Notes: a model not told the origin generated them from the letters alone. DNA of 64,000 nt from Methylocystis echinoides (GCF_027923385.1 NZ_BSEC01000001.1:1314501-1378500), one strand, 5' to 3'. Positions 11,009 through 22,031 are shown, numbered from the stretch's first letter. Made by a program: numbers and translations.

Positions 11009-12016
11009 TCAAGGCTTGGGAAGGGTGAGCAGTCCGGCGTCGCCGCTTTCCGCCCCAAACAGCAGCCGCGCGCCCGTCGCGTCCCAGGCGAGGGCGGAAA
11101 TGCGGGCGTTTTCTGGCTCCTCCGCCGGGCGGCGGACCAGCAGCTCCGATGCGTCGGTGATTCTCGAGATCATCACCAGCCCGTCGTCGAAACCGATGGC
11201 GACGACAAGCGCGGCCGGGTGGAAGGCCACGCGCGTGACCGGGACATTGGCGCGCACGCCGCATTCCCGCGGGCTTTGACCCATCGGGCCGTCCTTGCCG
11301 GAGAAAGGCCAGATGATGCAGGCGTCCGCGCCGGACGTCGCCAGCCATTTGCCGTCGTTGGACCAGGAGAGGCTGCGCGTCTTGGCCGGATAGCCGGCCA
11401 TGCGCATGTTCTTGGCGTCGGTGATGCGCCAGCCATGCAGCGTATTCTCCTGCATGGATGTGATCAGAAAGCGCCCATCCGGCGAGACGGTCGCGTCGAG
11501 ATGCGAGCCGCTCCAGTTCAGCAGTTCGGGCTTGCCGGCGTTGGGGAACCAGAGCGTCGCGCCATTGTAATGGGCGACGGCGAGACGATAGCCCTTGGGG
11601 AAGAAGGCGAGACCCCGGCAAGTCGATGGAATGTCGAGTGATTTCGTCTCGCCCCGGGCCGGGCGGGCGCGGACGTTGCGGCCCGCGGACCAGGCGACGG
11701 CGCCGTCCTGCGTCGCGACGGCGTCGATCCATTTGCCCTTCTCGTCGGCGAGGGTCTCCATCTCGCCATTGGCGTCGGTGGCGACGACGCGGCCATCGTC
11801 GCCCCCGGTCATGAGCCGGCGGCCGTCGCTGGCCGCGACGAGGATGGCGGCGTCGGGATGGGCCTGCTGGCTGCGCGCGTCATGGGCTTCGCCGAGGCGG
11901 ATGCTCCCGTCGGCGAGGGCGAGGACGGGCGTGTCGCCGAGCCAGGCGGCGGCGACAATGGGTTCGCCGAGCGCGAGCGGCTCAACGGCGGAAGTCAGAC
12001 TGGGATATTCGGCCAA
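11009..12016 (-). CDS. WD40 repeat protein
   Basis: 335 residues with repeated beta-propeller units: SDGRRLMTGGDDGRVVATD, SPDGRFLITSMQENTLHGW, SNDGKWLATSGADACIIW, HPAALVVAIGFDDGLVMI and a last unit DATGARLLFGAESGDAGLL. About six or seven blades fit, with no signal peptide, so it is probably cytoplasmic. Alphaproteobacteria carry a conserved single WD40 protein of this type; its partner is not known to me. It follows the O-antigen-ligase-like gene by 12 bp and is probably cotranscribed with it. Confidence 0.85.
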   Translation of the reverse strand: MAEYPSLTSAVEPLALGEPIVAAAWLGDTPVLALADGSIRLGEAHDARSQQAHPDAAILVAASDGRRLMTGGDDGRVVATDANGEMETLADEKGKWIDAVATQDGAVAWSAGRNVRARPARGETKSLDIPSTCRGLAFFPKGYRLAVAHYNGATLWFPNAGKPELLNWSGSHLDATVSPDGRFLITSMQENTLHGWRITDAKNMRMAGYPAKTRSLSWSNDGKWLATSGADACIIWPFSGKDGPMGQSPRECGVRANVPVTRVAFHPAALVVAIGFDDGLVMISRITDASELLVRRPAEEPENARISALAWDATGARLLFGAESGDAGLLTLPKP

Positions 12017-12028
12017 GGCACTCTCTCG

Positions 12029-13258
12029 TCAGGCGGCGTCTTCCGCCGGGGCGCCGAAACCGGTTGGCAGAACCGGGCGACGTTTACGAAACTGGCCGCG
12101 CATTACCAGAGCAAAGGCGATGGCGTCGAGCCCCGCGAGCGTGAGCCACCAGAGCTGCTCCGCCGCCGGCCCCAGCAGGCAGATGACGAAAGCGGCGCCG
12201 AGCCCGCCGAGCAGGAAAGGCGCGAGCGCCGGACGCGCGGCCCCGACCTCGAGGCTGGCCCGGCCAAGAACCAGCGCGAGCGCCGCGGCGCCCACCACGC
12301 CGAGGTCGAACCAGATCTGGAAAACGAGGCTGCGCGGCGTGGCCGCGGGCAGATAGCCGCCAAGGACGCCCCAGGTCGCGGCGCCGAAGCCGTGGCCGAG
12401 AAGCGTGCGCAGGCCGTCGTTGGCGATCACATGGCCCCAGAGCACAAGATATTTGAAGAAGTCAGGCCCCTCGACAGGCCAGATCAGATGGGCGGCCAGC
12501 GCGGCGAGCGGCGCGAGGAGAACGGTCATCGCCATGGTCGCGGCCAGCGCCATCGACAAAGGGACCGGGCGCCCGAAAGCGACGGCGAAGACGAGGGCGC
12601 CGCCAAGCAGGGCCGGCAGGGCGTTTGGCGCATTGGCGACCGCACAGGCGGCGAGGGTGGCGGCGAACAGCGCGGCCGCCCAAAGCCAGCGGCCGCGCAC
12701 CGCGAGCGCGCCCATGGCGGGCCAGACGAGCAGGGCGAGACCCAGTCCGGCGCGGCCCAGCGGGCCGACGTCGAGAACGTCCTCGACGGTGTATTTCGGG
12801 GCCAGAAACCGCGTCACCGCAACCAGCGCCACCACGGCGACGCCGACGCCGATGGGCAGGAGATTGAGGTTCGAGGTTTTCGTGCGCGGCGGCATCAGCC
12901 CGGCGGCGGCCGCGACCAGCGCCAGCGTGGCCGCCGATTTGGCGAAGCGCTCGCCGGGGCCCTCGAAGGGGGTCCACATCAGCGAAACGCCGGTCCATAG
13001 CCCGAGCAGCAGCGCGGCCCAGACGGGCGGGGACCGCAACAGCGCCCGCAGCGAACCGCCCGTGCCGCCGTCGCCGGAAAGGAGCGCAGAGGCGAGCAGC
13101 AGCGCGGCCCCGACGGGCAGCAGGATGTAGACGGTCTGCCGCGCGAGGATGGGCGCGGAGAGGGCGATCACGAACAGCATGAAGACGCCCAGCCTCAGCA
13201 GCAGGCGGGCGGCCTCCTCGGAAGGGTCATCGGACGGGTGTCTCGAAAAAGTGATCAT
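12029..13258 (-). CDS. O-antigen ligase/polymerase-like membrane protein
   Basis: 409 residues with about ten to twelve hydrophobic segments. The topology, a longer polar loop around VEGPDFFKYLVLWGHVIANDGLRTLLGHGFG, and the GHGFG motif resemble the WaaL/Wzy O-antigen ligase and polymerase superfamily, in which a periplasmic loop carries catalytic residues. It would act on lipid-linked glycans in the inner membrane. The substrate is unknown and no polysaccharide genes are adjacent; the WD40 gene follows directly. Confidence 0.65.
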   Translation of the reverse strand: MITFSRHPSDDPSEEAARLLLRLGVFMLFVIALSAPILARQTVYILLPVGAALLLASALLSGDGGTGGSLRALLRSPPVWAALLLGLWTGVSLMWTPFEGPGERFAKSAATLALVAAAAGLMPPRTKTSNLNLLPIGVGVAVVALVAVTRFLAPKYTVEDVLDVGPLGRAGLGLALLVWPAMGALAVRGRWLWAAALFAATLAACAVANAPNALPALLGGALVFAVAFGRPVPLSMALAATMAMTVLLAPLAALAAHLIWPVEGPDFFKYLVLWGHVIANDGLRTLLGHGFGAATWGVLGGYLPAATPRSLVFQIWFDLGVVGAAALALVLGRASLEVGAARPALAPFLLGGLGAAFVICLLGPAAEQLWWLTLAGLDAIAFALVMRGQFRKRRPVLPTGFGAPAEDAA

Positions 13259-13358
13259 GCCAATCGCGCCTGAAGAGCTGCAAGGAGGCCCTCATGATCA
13301 GATTAGCTCGATTCCTCAAACGGCAAGACTTGCTGCAGCGCAGGAACGGGGGAAATCG

Positions 13359-14483
13359 TTAAATTTTCAGAAGGTGTGTCTCTTTTGCCCATTCGCCGCG
13401 GACGCTCTCGTCGCTCTCCGCGGCATATTTGTCTTGCATTGCAGCGAGGCGTTTCGGATCGAGCCGCGCCAGCGCCCAGACCGCGGCGCCGCGCAGGAGC
13501 GGCTCCGCGTCGCACAGCAGCCGTTCGGCTTCCGCCGCGAGCGCGGCGTCGCCGCTGTTGCCGATGGCGATCAGCACATTGCGCAGGAAGCGGGCGCGGC
13601 CGATGCGCTTGATCGGCGAACCGGAGAACAGCGCGCGAAAGCCAGGGTCGTCGAGACGGGCCAGTTGCGCGAGCGGGGGGCTATCGAGGTCGGCCCGCGC
13701 GACGAGCTTCGCCTCGCGGGAGGCTTCGGCGAATTTGTTCCACGGACAGACGGCCAGACAGTCGTCGCAGCCATAGATCCGATTGCCGATCGCGGCCCGG
13801 AATTCGCGCGGGATCGGGCCCTTGAGCTCGATGGTGAGGTAGGAGACGCAGCGTCGGGCGTCGATGCGCGACGGGCCGATGAAGGCTTCCGTGGGGCAGG
13901 CGTCGAGGCAGGCGCGGCAGGAGCCGCAATGGCCGCCCTCGGCCGGGTCCGGCGCGAGGTCGAGGGTGGTGAAAATCGCGCCGAGAAATAGCCAGGACCC
14001 GAACTCGCGCGAGACGAGATTGGTGTGTTTGCCCTGCCAGCCGAGGCCCGCCTTCTGCGCCAGCGGCTTTTCCATCACGGGCGCGGTGTCGACGAAGACT
14101 TTCACCTCGCCCCCGCCGCCGCGCTTGATCATGAAGGCGGCGAGCTGCTTCAGCCGCCCCTTGATGATGTCGTGATAATCGCGATGCCGGGCGTAGACGG
14201 AAATCGCGCCGGCGTCCTTTTTCGCGAGCGCGTCGAGCGGGTTGCGGGCGGGGCCGTAATTGAGGCCGAGAAGGACGAGACTTTTTGCTTCGGGCCAGAG
14301 CGCTTTCGGCGCGGCGCGCCGGTCGGCGGTCTCGGCCATCCAGTCCATGTCTCCCTGGGAGCCGGCGTCGAGCCACGCCCGCAGCCCCTCTCCCTGACCG
14401 GGCGCGGCGTCGGCGGTCGTGAAGCGGCAGGCGTCGAAGCCCAAAGACAGCGCCTGCGCGCGGATCGCGCTCTCGAAGGACAT
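13359..14483 (-). CDS. queG: epoxyqueuosine reductase
   Basis: 374 residues, the full length for QueG. It reduces epoxyqueuosine in tRNA to queuosine using cobalamin and two 4Fe-4S clusters. Visible: the N-terminal cobalamin-binding region, Asp132 in VDTAPVMEKP (matching the proposed catalytic Asp), cluster cysteines 186, 189, 192 and 196 in CGSCRACLDACP, and 239, 242 and 246 in CDDCLAVCPW. A C-terminal HEAT-like tail is present. It lies 34 bp downstream of the FzlA-like GST gene, an arrangement I recall from other alphaproteobacteria. Confidence 0.96.
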   Translation of the reverse strand: MSFESAIRAQALSLGFDACRFTTADAAPGQGEGLRAWLDAGSQGDMDWMAETADRRAAPKALWPEAKSLVLLGLNYGPARNPLDALAKKDAGAISVYARHRDYHDIIKGRLKQLAAFMIKRGGGGEVKVFVDTAPVMEKPLAQKAGLGWQGKHTNLVSREFGSWLFLGAIFTTLDLAPDPAEGGHCGSCRACLDACPTEAFIGPSRIDARRCVSYLTIELKGPIPREFRAAIGNRIYGCDDCLAVCPWNKFAEASREAKLVARADLDSPPLAQLARLDDPGFRALFSGSPIKRIGRARFLRNVLIAIGNSGDAALAAEAERLLCDAEPLLRGAAVWALARLDPKRLAAMQDKYAAESDESVRGEWAKETHLLKI

Positions 14484-14517
14484 GGGCGGAATATAAGGCG
14501 CCGGCGTCCGCGCCGGG

Positions 14518-15198
14518 TCAGAAATCCAGAAGCGCGTAGAACGGCCCCGGCGCCATGCCCGGCGCGCGGTCGGCGAGCAGCGACCGGAAGGCCGGACGCG
14601 ATTTCACGCGCTGATACCAGTGCTTGGCCGCCTCATCCTCCTCCCAGGGAACGTCGCCGAGATAGTCGGCGCAGGAGAGATGCGCGGCCGCCGCGAAATC
14701 GGCGTAGGAGAGCCGGTCTCCGGCCAGCCAGTTCCGGTGGCTGGTCAGATGGCCGATGTAGCGCATGTGATGGCGGATATTGGCCCGCGCCACGCGGACG
14801 AGATCCATGTCCGGCGCGCCGCCCTGCGGCGAGAAACGTTTGTAGACCTTCTCGGTGACGAGCCAGCCGGTCACCTCCTCGAAGAATTTGACGTTGAACC
14901 AGTCGACCAGCCGCCGCGTCTCGATGCGGGCCTGCGTTTCGGTCGGCAGCAGCCGCTGCGCCCCGCGTCCCGCGCCATAGGTTTCATCGAGATATTCGGC
15001 GATGACGGCGCTCGGGACGATGGTCTCGTCGTCATCGACGAAGACAGGCGTGCGGCCGGCTGCGTCGAGGGCCAGAAATTCGGGTCGGCGGTCGAAGGCG
15101 CGCTCCTCGATCAGTTCGGCGTCGACGCCGAGTTCGGCCAGAATCAGCCGGACGAAACGGGAGTGCGGGCAGAGCGGATAATGGAGGAGGAGGGGCAT
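14518..15198 (-). CDS. glutathione S-transferase-fold protein, probably FzlA-like
   Basis: 226 residues from ATG 15198 (MPLLLHYPLCPHSR); a longer start at 15225 is less likely. N-terminal thioredoxin-like GST domain with a CPHSRFVRL motif and IPs-type turn TIVPSAVIAEYL, then a helical C-terminal domain (GDRLSYADFAAAAHLS). Position directly upstream of queG and the conserved C-terminal end PGPFYALLDF suggest the alphaproteobacterial FtsZ-binding division protein FzlA instead of a detoxifying GST. The fold is secure; the FzlA assignment is inference from context. Confidence 0.7.
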   Translation of the reverse strand: MPLLLHYPLCPHSRFVRLILAELGVDAELIEERAFDRRPEFLALDAAGRTPVFVDDDETIVPSAVIAEYLDETYGAGRGAQRLLPTETQARIETRRLVDWFNVKFFEEVTGWLVTEKVYKRFSPQGGAPDMDLVRVARANIRHHMRYIGHLTSHRNWLAGDRLSYADFAAAAHLSCADYLGDVPWEEDEAAKHWYQRVKSRPAFRSLLADRAPGMAPGPFYALLDF

Positions 15199-15421
15199 GA
15201 GGCCTGTTCGTGGGGCGCGGGACAATCGCGCGCTGTTCCTGTAGGTTGATCTGGACTAGCGCGCTTTTCATCCACAAGGAACCATGTGGACCGGAAAATC
15301 GCGCTCAGACCGCGTCGGTCGCCACCAATCGGAAAACTTTGCCAAGTTTTTCTTAAAACCAGGCTCTAGAACCGCAAGCCGGCTCTTTTGCGGCTGAAGC
15401 GCCGCCAATCAAGGGTATCAC

Positions 15422-16141
15422 ATGATCCGAGCGATTCTCGCAATTTCCCTTATGTTCTGTGGCTATGCGCAGGCCGAATCCCTCAAGGATTCGGTTCCCA
15501 ATGTGGCCGTGGTCGGCGAGGCGTCCGAGGACGTTGCGCCCGATCGCGCGACCTTGCGCTTCGGCGTCGTGACGGAGCGGCCCACGGCCGCCGCCGCCGC
15601 CGCGGACAACGCCGCCGCCATCAAGGCGATCCTCGACGATCTCAAGACCATGGGCGTCGCGGACGAGGACATGCAGACACAGCAGTTGTCGCTCGCGCCG
15701 GTCACGACCGAGGATCGCGACGCCAAGGGGAAGGTGAAGACGACGACCGCCTACCGCGCGAGCAACATGCTCGCCATTCGCGTCAAGCCGGTCGACAAGG
15801 CCAGCGACATCGTCGGCCGTGTCCTCGACAAGGGCGCCAACAGCCTCGAGGGCGTGGACTATGACAATTCCGCGCTGGACGAGAAACGCGACGAACTGCG
15901 CGCGAAGGCGGTGAAGGACGCCGAGCGCCGCGCCCGCATTTATGCGGAAGCGGCAGGCCTGCGCCTTGCAAGGGTCATCGAGATACGGCCCTCCGAGGGC
16001 TACTCGCCCGTCGCGCGGTCGTTCGACGCGCCGATCGCCATGGCCGCGGCGCCCGCTCCGGGCGGAACGTCCGTTCCCCTGCGGCCCGGCGTGCAGCATG
16101 TCAGCGAGCGCGTTTCCGTGATCTGGGCGCTGGCGCGCTGA
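15422..16141 (+). CDS. SIMPL (DUF541) domain periplasmic protein
   Basis: 239 residues. Residues 1-18 are a signal peptide (MIRAILAISLMFCGYAQA). The rest fits the SIMPL/YggE family: VAVVGEASEDVAPDRATLRFGV at the start, NNLAIRVKP-type strand (here SNMLAIRVKP), and ALDEKRDELRAKAVKDAERRA helix near residue 160, ending in ERVSVIWAL. The family is periplasmic and has been linked to oxidative-stress tolerance; its biochemistry is not settled. It appears to be a single-gene unit. Confidence 0.88.
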   Translation: MIRAILAISLMFCGYAQAESLKDSVPNVAVVGEASEDVAPDRATLRFGVVTERPTAAAAAADNAAAIKAILDDLKTMGVADEDMQTQQLSLAPVTTEDRDAKGKVKTTTAYRASNMLAIRVKPVDKASDIVGRVLDKGANSLEGVDYDNSALDEKRDELRAKAVKDAERRARIYAEAAGLRLARVIEIRPSEGYSPVARSFDAPIAMAAAPAPGGTSVPLRPGVQHVSERVSVIWALAR

Positions 16142-16356
16142 CGGCGCTGGCGGCCTTCTCTCCCTTCGCGGACGGAGGCGCCGGCGTCAACGCGACTTTT
16201 ACCAAGGCAGACTGCGAGAAATTCGAGCGAGGCGCCTAGCGCCTTGCCCGGCATTCGGGCGCCGCATTGCAGCAAGAGTTCGGTAAGATATTCCTGCGGT
16301 AAAAACCGTGGGGCGATCGGGAAAAGCCATATCGCCCGTTTGAGGAGTGGCTGCCC

Positions 16357-16755
16357 ATGGCGAACGTCATCTTCTACGAAAAGCCCGGTTGCGCCAGCAA
16401 CGCTAAACAGAAAGCGCTGTTGCTCGCCTCCGGCCACGAGGTCGATGCGCGCGATCTTCTTCACGAAGCCTGGAGCGTGTCGAGCCTGCGCCCCTTTTTC
16501 GGGGCCAAGCCGGTGCGCGAATGGTTCAACATCGCGTCGCCGCGCGTGAAGTCCGGCGAAATCAATCCGGACGCCGTCAATCCGCAAGAGGCCATCGTCA
16601 TGATGATCCTCGATCCCGGCCTCATCCGCCGGCCACTGATGCGGATCGGCGATCATTGCGAGTCGGGCTTCGACCCGGCGGCGATAAGCCGATGGATCGG
16701 GCTGAAGCCTGACACGGAAGCCGTTTCCGACCGCTGCGCCATGGACGCAGCCTGA
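16357..16755 (+). CDS. ArsC/Spx-like nitrogenase-associated protein
   Basis: 132 residues of thioredoxin fold beginning VIFYEKPGCASNAKQK, with a single Cys in the CxxN position instead of CxxC. The following LRPFFGAKPVREWFN and LIRRPLMRIGD match the nitrogenase-associated subgroup (TIGR01616-type, NafA-like) of the ArsC family as I recall it. The arsenate reductase activity is not expected. The subgroup is usually found in nif regions, yet no nif gene is present in this window. It is followed 70 bp later by a small hypothetical gene. Confidence 0.8.
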   Translation: MANVIFYEKPGCASNAKQKALLLASGHEVDARDLLHEAWSVSSLRPFFGAKPVREWFNIASPRVKSGEINPDAVNPQEAIVMMILDPGLIRRPLMRIGDHCESGFDPAAISRWIGLKPDTEAVSDRCAMDAA

Positions 16756-16825
16756 TCGGCGCGCTGCGGAACACAACGGCGTCTCGCGGATTTCTTCCGT
16801 TACCGGAAGCAGGAGGCGGGCGCCG

Positions 16826-17107
16826 ATGCCGCTTGAGCACATCGATTCCGACGTTGTTCGCGAGGAGAATGGCTTCTCCTTCCTGATGCGCGTCGCCGGC
16901 GCGGTTCAGACCGTCCGCGTTTTTGTCGCGGACGAGGCGCTCGAGGGCGATTTCGATCTTCCCGAGGAAGACGACCTCCGAACGCAGTTCGATTCGGAAC
17001 GCCCGGAGCTCGAGGCGGTCGCCAGCGAGAAATATTGCCTCGGCCGTGTGGCCGCCGACGGCGTTGTCGCCATCACCCTTTCCGACGTCACCCGATTCAT
17101 CGAATAA
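16826..17107 (+). CDS. small acidic hypothetical protein, DUF1488-like
   Basis: 93 residues starting MPLEHIDSDVV. The strand-rich start GFSFLMRVAGAVQTVRVFVADEAL resembles DUF1488 proteins, in which a short beta-sheet is followed by helices, but the match is weak by eye. It is strongly acidic (DFDLPEEDDLRTQFD). No signal peptide or membrane segment. It shares orientation with the NafA-like gene and may be cotranscribed. Confidence 0.55.
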   Translation: MPLEHIDSDVVREENGFSFLMRVAGAVQTVRVFVADEALEGDFDLPEEDDLRTQFDSERPELEAVASEKYCLGRVAADGVVAITLSDVTRFIE

Positions 17108-17159
17108 CCGCCTGTCTGCATGGGTGTTTCAGCCCCATCCGAAAAAATGCTTGCTAAGT

Positions 17160-17180
17160 AGTCTATTCCAGCTATAGACT
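17160..17180 (+). promoter_or_regulatory. inverted-repeat operator upstream of the sulfate transport operon
   Basis: AGTCTAT (17160-17166) and ATAGACT (17174-17180) form a perfect 7-base inverted repeat with a 7-base spacer, ending 29 bases before the start of the sulfate-binding protein gene. The inner core GTCTA-N9-TAGAC recurs at 22033-22051. Likely binding site of a dimeric regulator of sulfur genes; identity unknown. Confidence 0.6.
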
Positions 17181-17209
17181 TTATCATACTCATAGACGGA
17201 GTGGATGAT

Positions 17210-18253
17210 ATGCTCAACGGTAAGGGGAAGCGCGGGTCGCTTCTTCGCGTTTCGACGATTGCAGGTGTGATTCTCGGGTTTTTGGGAGGCATTCCGGCGC
17301 ACGCGGATCAGACGCTTCTGAACGTTTCCTATGATCCGACGCGCGAGCTTTACAAGCAGATCAATCCTGCCTTCGCCGCCGACTGGAAAGCGCGCACCGG
17401 CGAAACGATCGAAATTCAGAATTCTCACGGCGGGTCCGGCGCGCAGGCGCGCGCCGTGATCGACGGCCTCGCGGCCGATGTCGTGACGCTGGCGCTCGCG
17501 GCGGATATTGACGCGATCGCGACGAAGTCGGGGAAGATCCCGGCCGACTGGCAGAAGCGCCGCCCGAACAATTCCGCTCCCTATACGTCCGCGATCGTCT
17601 TTCTCGTGCGCAAGGGTAATCCGAAGGGGATCAAGGACTGGGACGATCTCGCCAAGCCGGGCGTGGCCGTCATCACTCCCAATCCGAAGACCTCCGGCGG
17701 CGCGCGCTGGAATTTCCTCGGCGCCTGGGGCTACGGCCTGAAGAAATTCAACGGCGACGAGGCCAAGACGAAGGCGCTAGTCTCGGCGATCTACAAGAAT
17801 GCGCCGGTTCTCGACACCGGCGCGCGCGGCTCCACCATCACCTTCGCCCAGCGCGGCATGGGCGACGTTCTGATCGCCTGGGAGAACGAGGCCTTCCTCG
17901 CCCTCAAGGAATTCGGCGCCGACAAATATGAGATCGTCGCGCCGAAGTTTTCGATTCTGGCGGAGCCGCCCGTCTCGGTGGTCGATGGCAATGTCGATGC
18001 GAAGGGCACGCGAAAGCTGGCCGAAGCCTATCTCGACTTTCTGTACACGCCGAAAGCGCAGGCGATCATCGCGAAGAACTTCTATCGTCCGGCGCATCCC
18101 AATGAAGCCGCCAAGGAAGATGTGAAGCAATTCCCCAAGATCGAATTCATCACGATCGACAAGAATTTCGGCGGCTGGGCCAGTGCGCAGAAGAAATTCT
18201 TCGCAGATGGCGGCGTCTTTGACGAGATCCAGAAACAAGAGCCTGCGAAGTGA
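17210..18253 (+). CDS. cysP: sulfate/thiosulfate ABC transporter, periplasmic binding protein
   Basis: 347 residues from ATG 17210 (GGAG eight bases upstream; a GTG at 17201 is in frame). A basic n-region and hydrophobic stretch form a signal peptide ending near AHA. The mature part has family hallmarks: [13 protein letters not shown] at the start, [27 protein letters not shown], and [16 protein letters not shown]. It captures sulfate or thiosulfate and delivers it to CysT/CysW. Sbp and CysP are hard to separate by eye, so the symbol is provisional. Its stop overlaps the GTG of cysT by four bases. Confidence 0.93.
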   Translation: MLNGKGKRGSLLRVSTIAGVILGFLGGIPAHADQTLLNVSYDPTRELYKQINPAFAADWKARTGETIEIQNSHGGSGAQARAVIDGLAADVVTLALAADIDAIATKSGKIPADWQKRRPNNSAPYTSAIVFLVRKGNPKGIKDWDDLAKPGVAVITPNPKTSGGARWNFLGAWGYGLKKFNGDEAKTKALVSAIYKNAPVLDTGARGSTITFAQRGMGDVLIAWENEAFLALKEFGADKYEIVAPKFSILAEPPVSVVDGNVDAKGTRKLAEAYLDFLYTPKAQAIIAKNFYRPAHPNEAAKEDVKQFPKIEFITIDKNFGGWASAQKKFFADGGVFDEIQKQEPAK

Positions 18254-19116
18254 CTTCCTCCCCGAGCTTCGCGGGACGTAACGCTCGGCGCTTCAAAGCG
18301 CCGAGCGTTATTCCCGGTTTTGGGCTGACGTTTGGCTTCACGCTGCTCTATCTGGGGCTGATCGTGCTGTTTCCGCTGGCGGCGCTGGTCTGGCGCTCCT
18401 CGGAACTCGGCTTTTCCGGTCTCTATGCGGTTGCGACGGAGCCGCGCGTCGCCGCGGCGTTGCGCACGACGTTTTTCATCTCTCTCGCCGCGGCGGTGAT
18501 CGATCTCGTTTTCGGTCTGATCGTCGCATGGGTGCTGACGCGCTACACCTTCCCGGGACGGCGCGTGCTCGACGCCTTCGTGGACCTTCCCTTCGCCCTG
18601 CCGACGGCGGTCGCGGGCATTTCGCTTGCCGCGCTTTATGCGCCGAACGGCTGGTTCGGCGCGCCGCTTGCCGACGTCGACGTCAAGATCGCCTACACGC
18701 GATGGGGCATTCTGGTGGCGCTCGTCTTCATCGGCCTTCCCTTTGTGGTGCGCACGGTGCAGCCGATCATCTCCGAACTCGAGATCGAGCTCGAGGAAGC
18801 CTCCGCGACGCTGGGCGCGACGCGCTTTCAGACCGTTGCGCGCGTGCTGCTGCCGCCGCTCGTTCCCGCCCTGTTGACGGGGTTTGCGCTGGCCTTCGCG
18901 CGCGGCGTCGGGGAATATGGCTCGGTGATCTTCATCTCGGGCAATATCGCCTATGTCTCCGAGATTGCGCCGCTGCTGATCGTCGTGAAGCTGGAGCAAT
19001 ATGATTACGCCGGCGCGACCGGCGTTGCGACCATCATGCTGGCGATCTCCTTCTTCGCGCTTCTCCTCATCAATCTGATTCAGGCCTGGAGCCGGAAGAG
19101 GTTCGGTCATGTCTGA
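18250..19116 (+). CDS. cysT: sulfate ABC transporter permease CysT
   Basis: 288 residues from GTG 18250, which overlaps the preceding stop (GTGA). About six membrane helices with the permease coupling loop [21 protein letters not shown] segment (here [13 protein letters not shown]). Helix one begins after GFGLTFGF. It pairs with CysW to form the sulfate channel in the inner membrane. The overlap implies translational coupling to the binding-protein gene, and its own stop overlaps the cysW start. Confidence 0.94.
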   Translation: MTSSPSFAGRNARRFKAPSVIPGFGLTFGFTLLYLGLIVLFPLAALVWRSSELGFSGLYAVATEPRVAAALRTTFFISLAAAVIDLVFGLIVAWVLTRYTFPGRRVLDAFVDLPFALPTAVAGISLAALYAPNGWFGAPLADVDVKIAYTRWGILVALVFIGLPFVVRTVQPIISELEIELEEASATLGATRFQTVARVLLPPLVPALLTGFALAFARGVGEYGSVIFISGNIAYVSEIAPLLIVVKLEQYDYAGATGVATIMLAISFFALLLINLIQAWSRKRFGHV

Positions 19117-19999
19117 CGCCCTCATCGTCGCCGCTGCGCCGCGCCGTCGCGCGAAGGCGCGTCCCGTCACGCAGGATGCGCCGCTTGCGCGTCTGGCGCT
19201 TATCGCCACCGCGGTGATCTTCCTGCTGATTTTCCTCTTTGCGCCCCTCGCGGTGGTCTTCGGCGAGGCGCTCAGCAAGGGCTACGCGGCCTTCGCGGAA
19301 GTCTTCACCGAACCCGACGCCATCGCGGCCATCAAGCTCACATTGATCGTCGCCGCCATCGCGGTTCCGGCCAATCTGGTCTTCGGACTGGCGGCGGCCT
19401 GGTCGGTCGCGAAGTTTTCCTTCCCCGGGAAAAGCCTGCTCATCACGCTCATCGATCTGCCTTTTTCCGTCTCGCCGGTCGTGGCGGGCCTGATCTATGT
19501 GCTGGTGTTCGGCGCGCAGGGGCTGTTTGGCAAATGGCTCTCGGCGCATGGCGTGCAGGTCATCTTCGCCGTGCCGGGAATCGTGCTGGCGACGGTGTTC
19601 GTCACCTTTCCCTTCGTCGCCCGTGAACTCATCCCGCTGATGCAGGAACAGGGGACGGTGGAGGAAGAGGCGGCGCTGACGCTCGGCGCCTCCGGCTTCC
19701 GCACCTTCCTCACCGTGACCCTGCCCAACATCAAATGGGGCCTGCTCTACGGCGTTTTGCTCTGCAATGCGCGGGCGATGGGCGAATTCGGCGCGGTGTC
19801 CGTCGTCTCGGGCCATATCCGCGGCCTGACCAATACAATTCCACTCCAGGTGGAGATCCTCTACAATGAGTACAACAATGTCGCCGCTTTCGCTCTCTCG
19901 GTCCTTCTTGCAAGCCTTGCGCTTGTCACACTCGGAATCAAGACATTCCTCGAATGGCGCCACGCTGACGCGCTCGCCGCGCGCGGACGGCGGCACTGA
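19109..19999 (+). CDS. cysW: sulfate ABC transporter permease CysW
   Basis: 296 residues from ATG 19109, overlapping cysT by eight bases. About six membrane helices; the coupling motif is [16 protein letters not shown], and [23 protein letters not shown] matches CysW. Partner of CysT. The C-terminal end [11 protein letters not shown] is followed one base later by the TTG start proposed for cysA. Confidence 0.94.
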   Translation: MSDALIVAAAPRRRAKARPVTQDAPLARLALIATAVIFLLIFLFAPLAVVFGEALSKGYAAFAEVFTEPDAIAAIKLTLIVAAIAVPANLVFGLAAAWSVAKFSFPGKSLLITLIDLPFSVSPVVAGLIYVLVFGAQGLFGKWLSAHGVQVIFAVPGIVLATVFVTFPFVARELIPLMQEQGTVEEEAALTLGASGFRTFLTVTLPNIKWGLLYGVLLCNARAMGEFGAVSVVSGHIRGLTNTIPLQVEILYNEYNNVAAFALSVLLASLALVTLGIKTFLEWRHADALAARGRRH

Positions 20000-20000
20000 T

Positions 20001-21085
20001 TTGCGCAAGGGCGGCTTCGCCATTTGTATCGAGGGCGTCGAACAGGACTTCGGCGCCTTTCCGGCGCTGCGCGACGTCAGCCTCGATATCCAGCCGGGCG
20101 AACTGGTCGCCCTGCTGGGGCCGTCCGGCTCCGGCAAGACAACGCTGCTGCGCGTGATCGCGGGGCTGAATTCGCCGGATCGCGGTCATGTCTATTTCGA
20201 CGGACGCGACGCCACCAATCTGCCCGTGCAGGATCGTCGCGTCGGCTTCGTGTTCCAGAATTACGCGCTGTTCAAGCATATGACCGTCGCGGACAATATC
20301 GCCTATGGGCTGCGGGTGCGGCCGCGGCGCCAGCGGCCCTCGCGCGGCGAGATCGAGGCGCGGGCGCATGAGCTGTTGCGCTTCGTGCAGCTCGAAGGGT
20401 TGGGCGCGCGCTATCCGGCGCAGCTTTCCGGCGGCCAGCGGCAGCGCGTGGCGCTGGCGCGCGCGCTCGCCATCGAGCCGCGCGTGCTGCTTCTCGACGA
20501 GCCCTTCGGCGCGCTCGACGCCCGCGTGCGCAAGGATCTGCGCCGCTGGCTGCGGGAGGTGCACAAGGAAACCGGGCTCACAACCGTCTTCGTCACGCAC
20601 GACCAGGACGAGGCGATGGAGCTCGCCGATCGCGTCGTCGTGCTGAATGAAGGCCGCATCGAACAGATCGGGACGCCCGCCCAGCTCTATGATCAGCCGG
20701 CGTCGCCCTTCGTCATTTCCTTTGTCGGCGAGGCAGTGGCGCTGCCCGTCACCGTCGGCGATGGTCACGTGCGCTTCGGCGATCGCGAATTGCACATCGA
20801 CACGCATGGCCTGCGCAGCGGACCCGCGCGCGTGTTCTTCCGTCCCGCCGACATCGCCGTCGCGGCCGATGGCGCCGGCGAGCTGGAGGGCCGCGTCGAG
20901 AGCCTGCGGCGAACGCCGGCGGGCGTCCGCGCCACCATCGCGATCGATGGCTACGACCAGACGCTGGAAATCGACTCGCCGTTGGAAGGCGCCGCCGCCC
21001 TCGGCGACCGCGTGCCGCTGTCGCTCGCCAAGGCGCGCATCTTCCCGGCGGCGGATGGCGAATATGTGGATGTGGGGGAGGGCAT

Positions 21086-21089
<4 letters not shown>
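20001..21089 (+). CDS. cysA: sulfate ABC transporter ATPase CysA
   Basis: 362 residues from a TTG at 20001, one base after the cysW stop; no ATG is available before the conserved N-terminus, and coupling to cysW would help initiation. Walker [10 protein letters not shown] (40-48), signature LSGGQRQRV, Walker [13 protein letters not shown] and the H-loop [13 protein letters not shown] are all present. A TOBE-like C-terminal domain follows (from about residue 240). It powers sulfate import. Its end overlaps the next gene by four bases. Confidence 0.94.
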
Positions 21090-21895
<806 letters not shown>

Positions 21896-21920
21896 CCGGC
21901 CAGCCGACCCGCGCAGGTTC

Positions 21921-21953
21921 GCGTGAATGTCCGCGTGAATGTCCGCGTGAATG
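21921..21953. repeat. 12-bp tandem repeat, 2.75 copies
   Basis: The unit GCGTGAATGTCC occurs at 21921-21932 and 21933-21944, with a third partial copy from 21945. It lies just after the tam-like gene and before the outer-membrane protein operator. Confidence 0.7.
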
Positions 21954-22031
21954 GGCCGCGCCGAATGCAGCCGGTCACGCGCGCAGCATGTGTGTTGCGC
22001 CAAAGCAACGGTTCGACGACAAACTCCTTTT

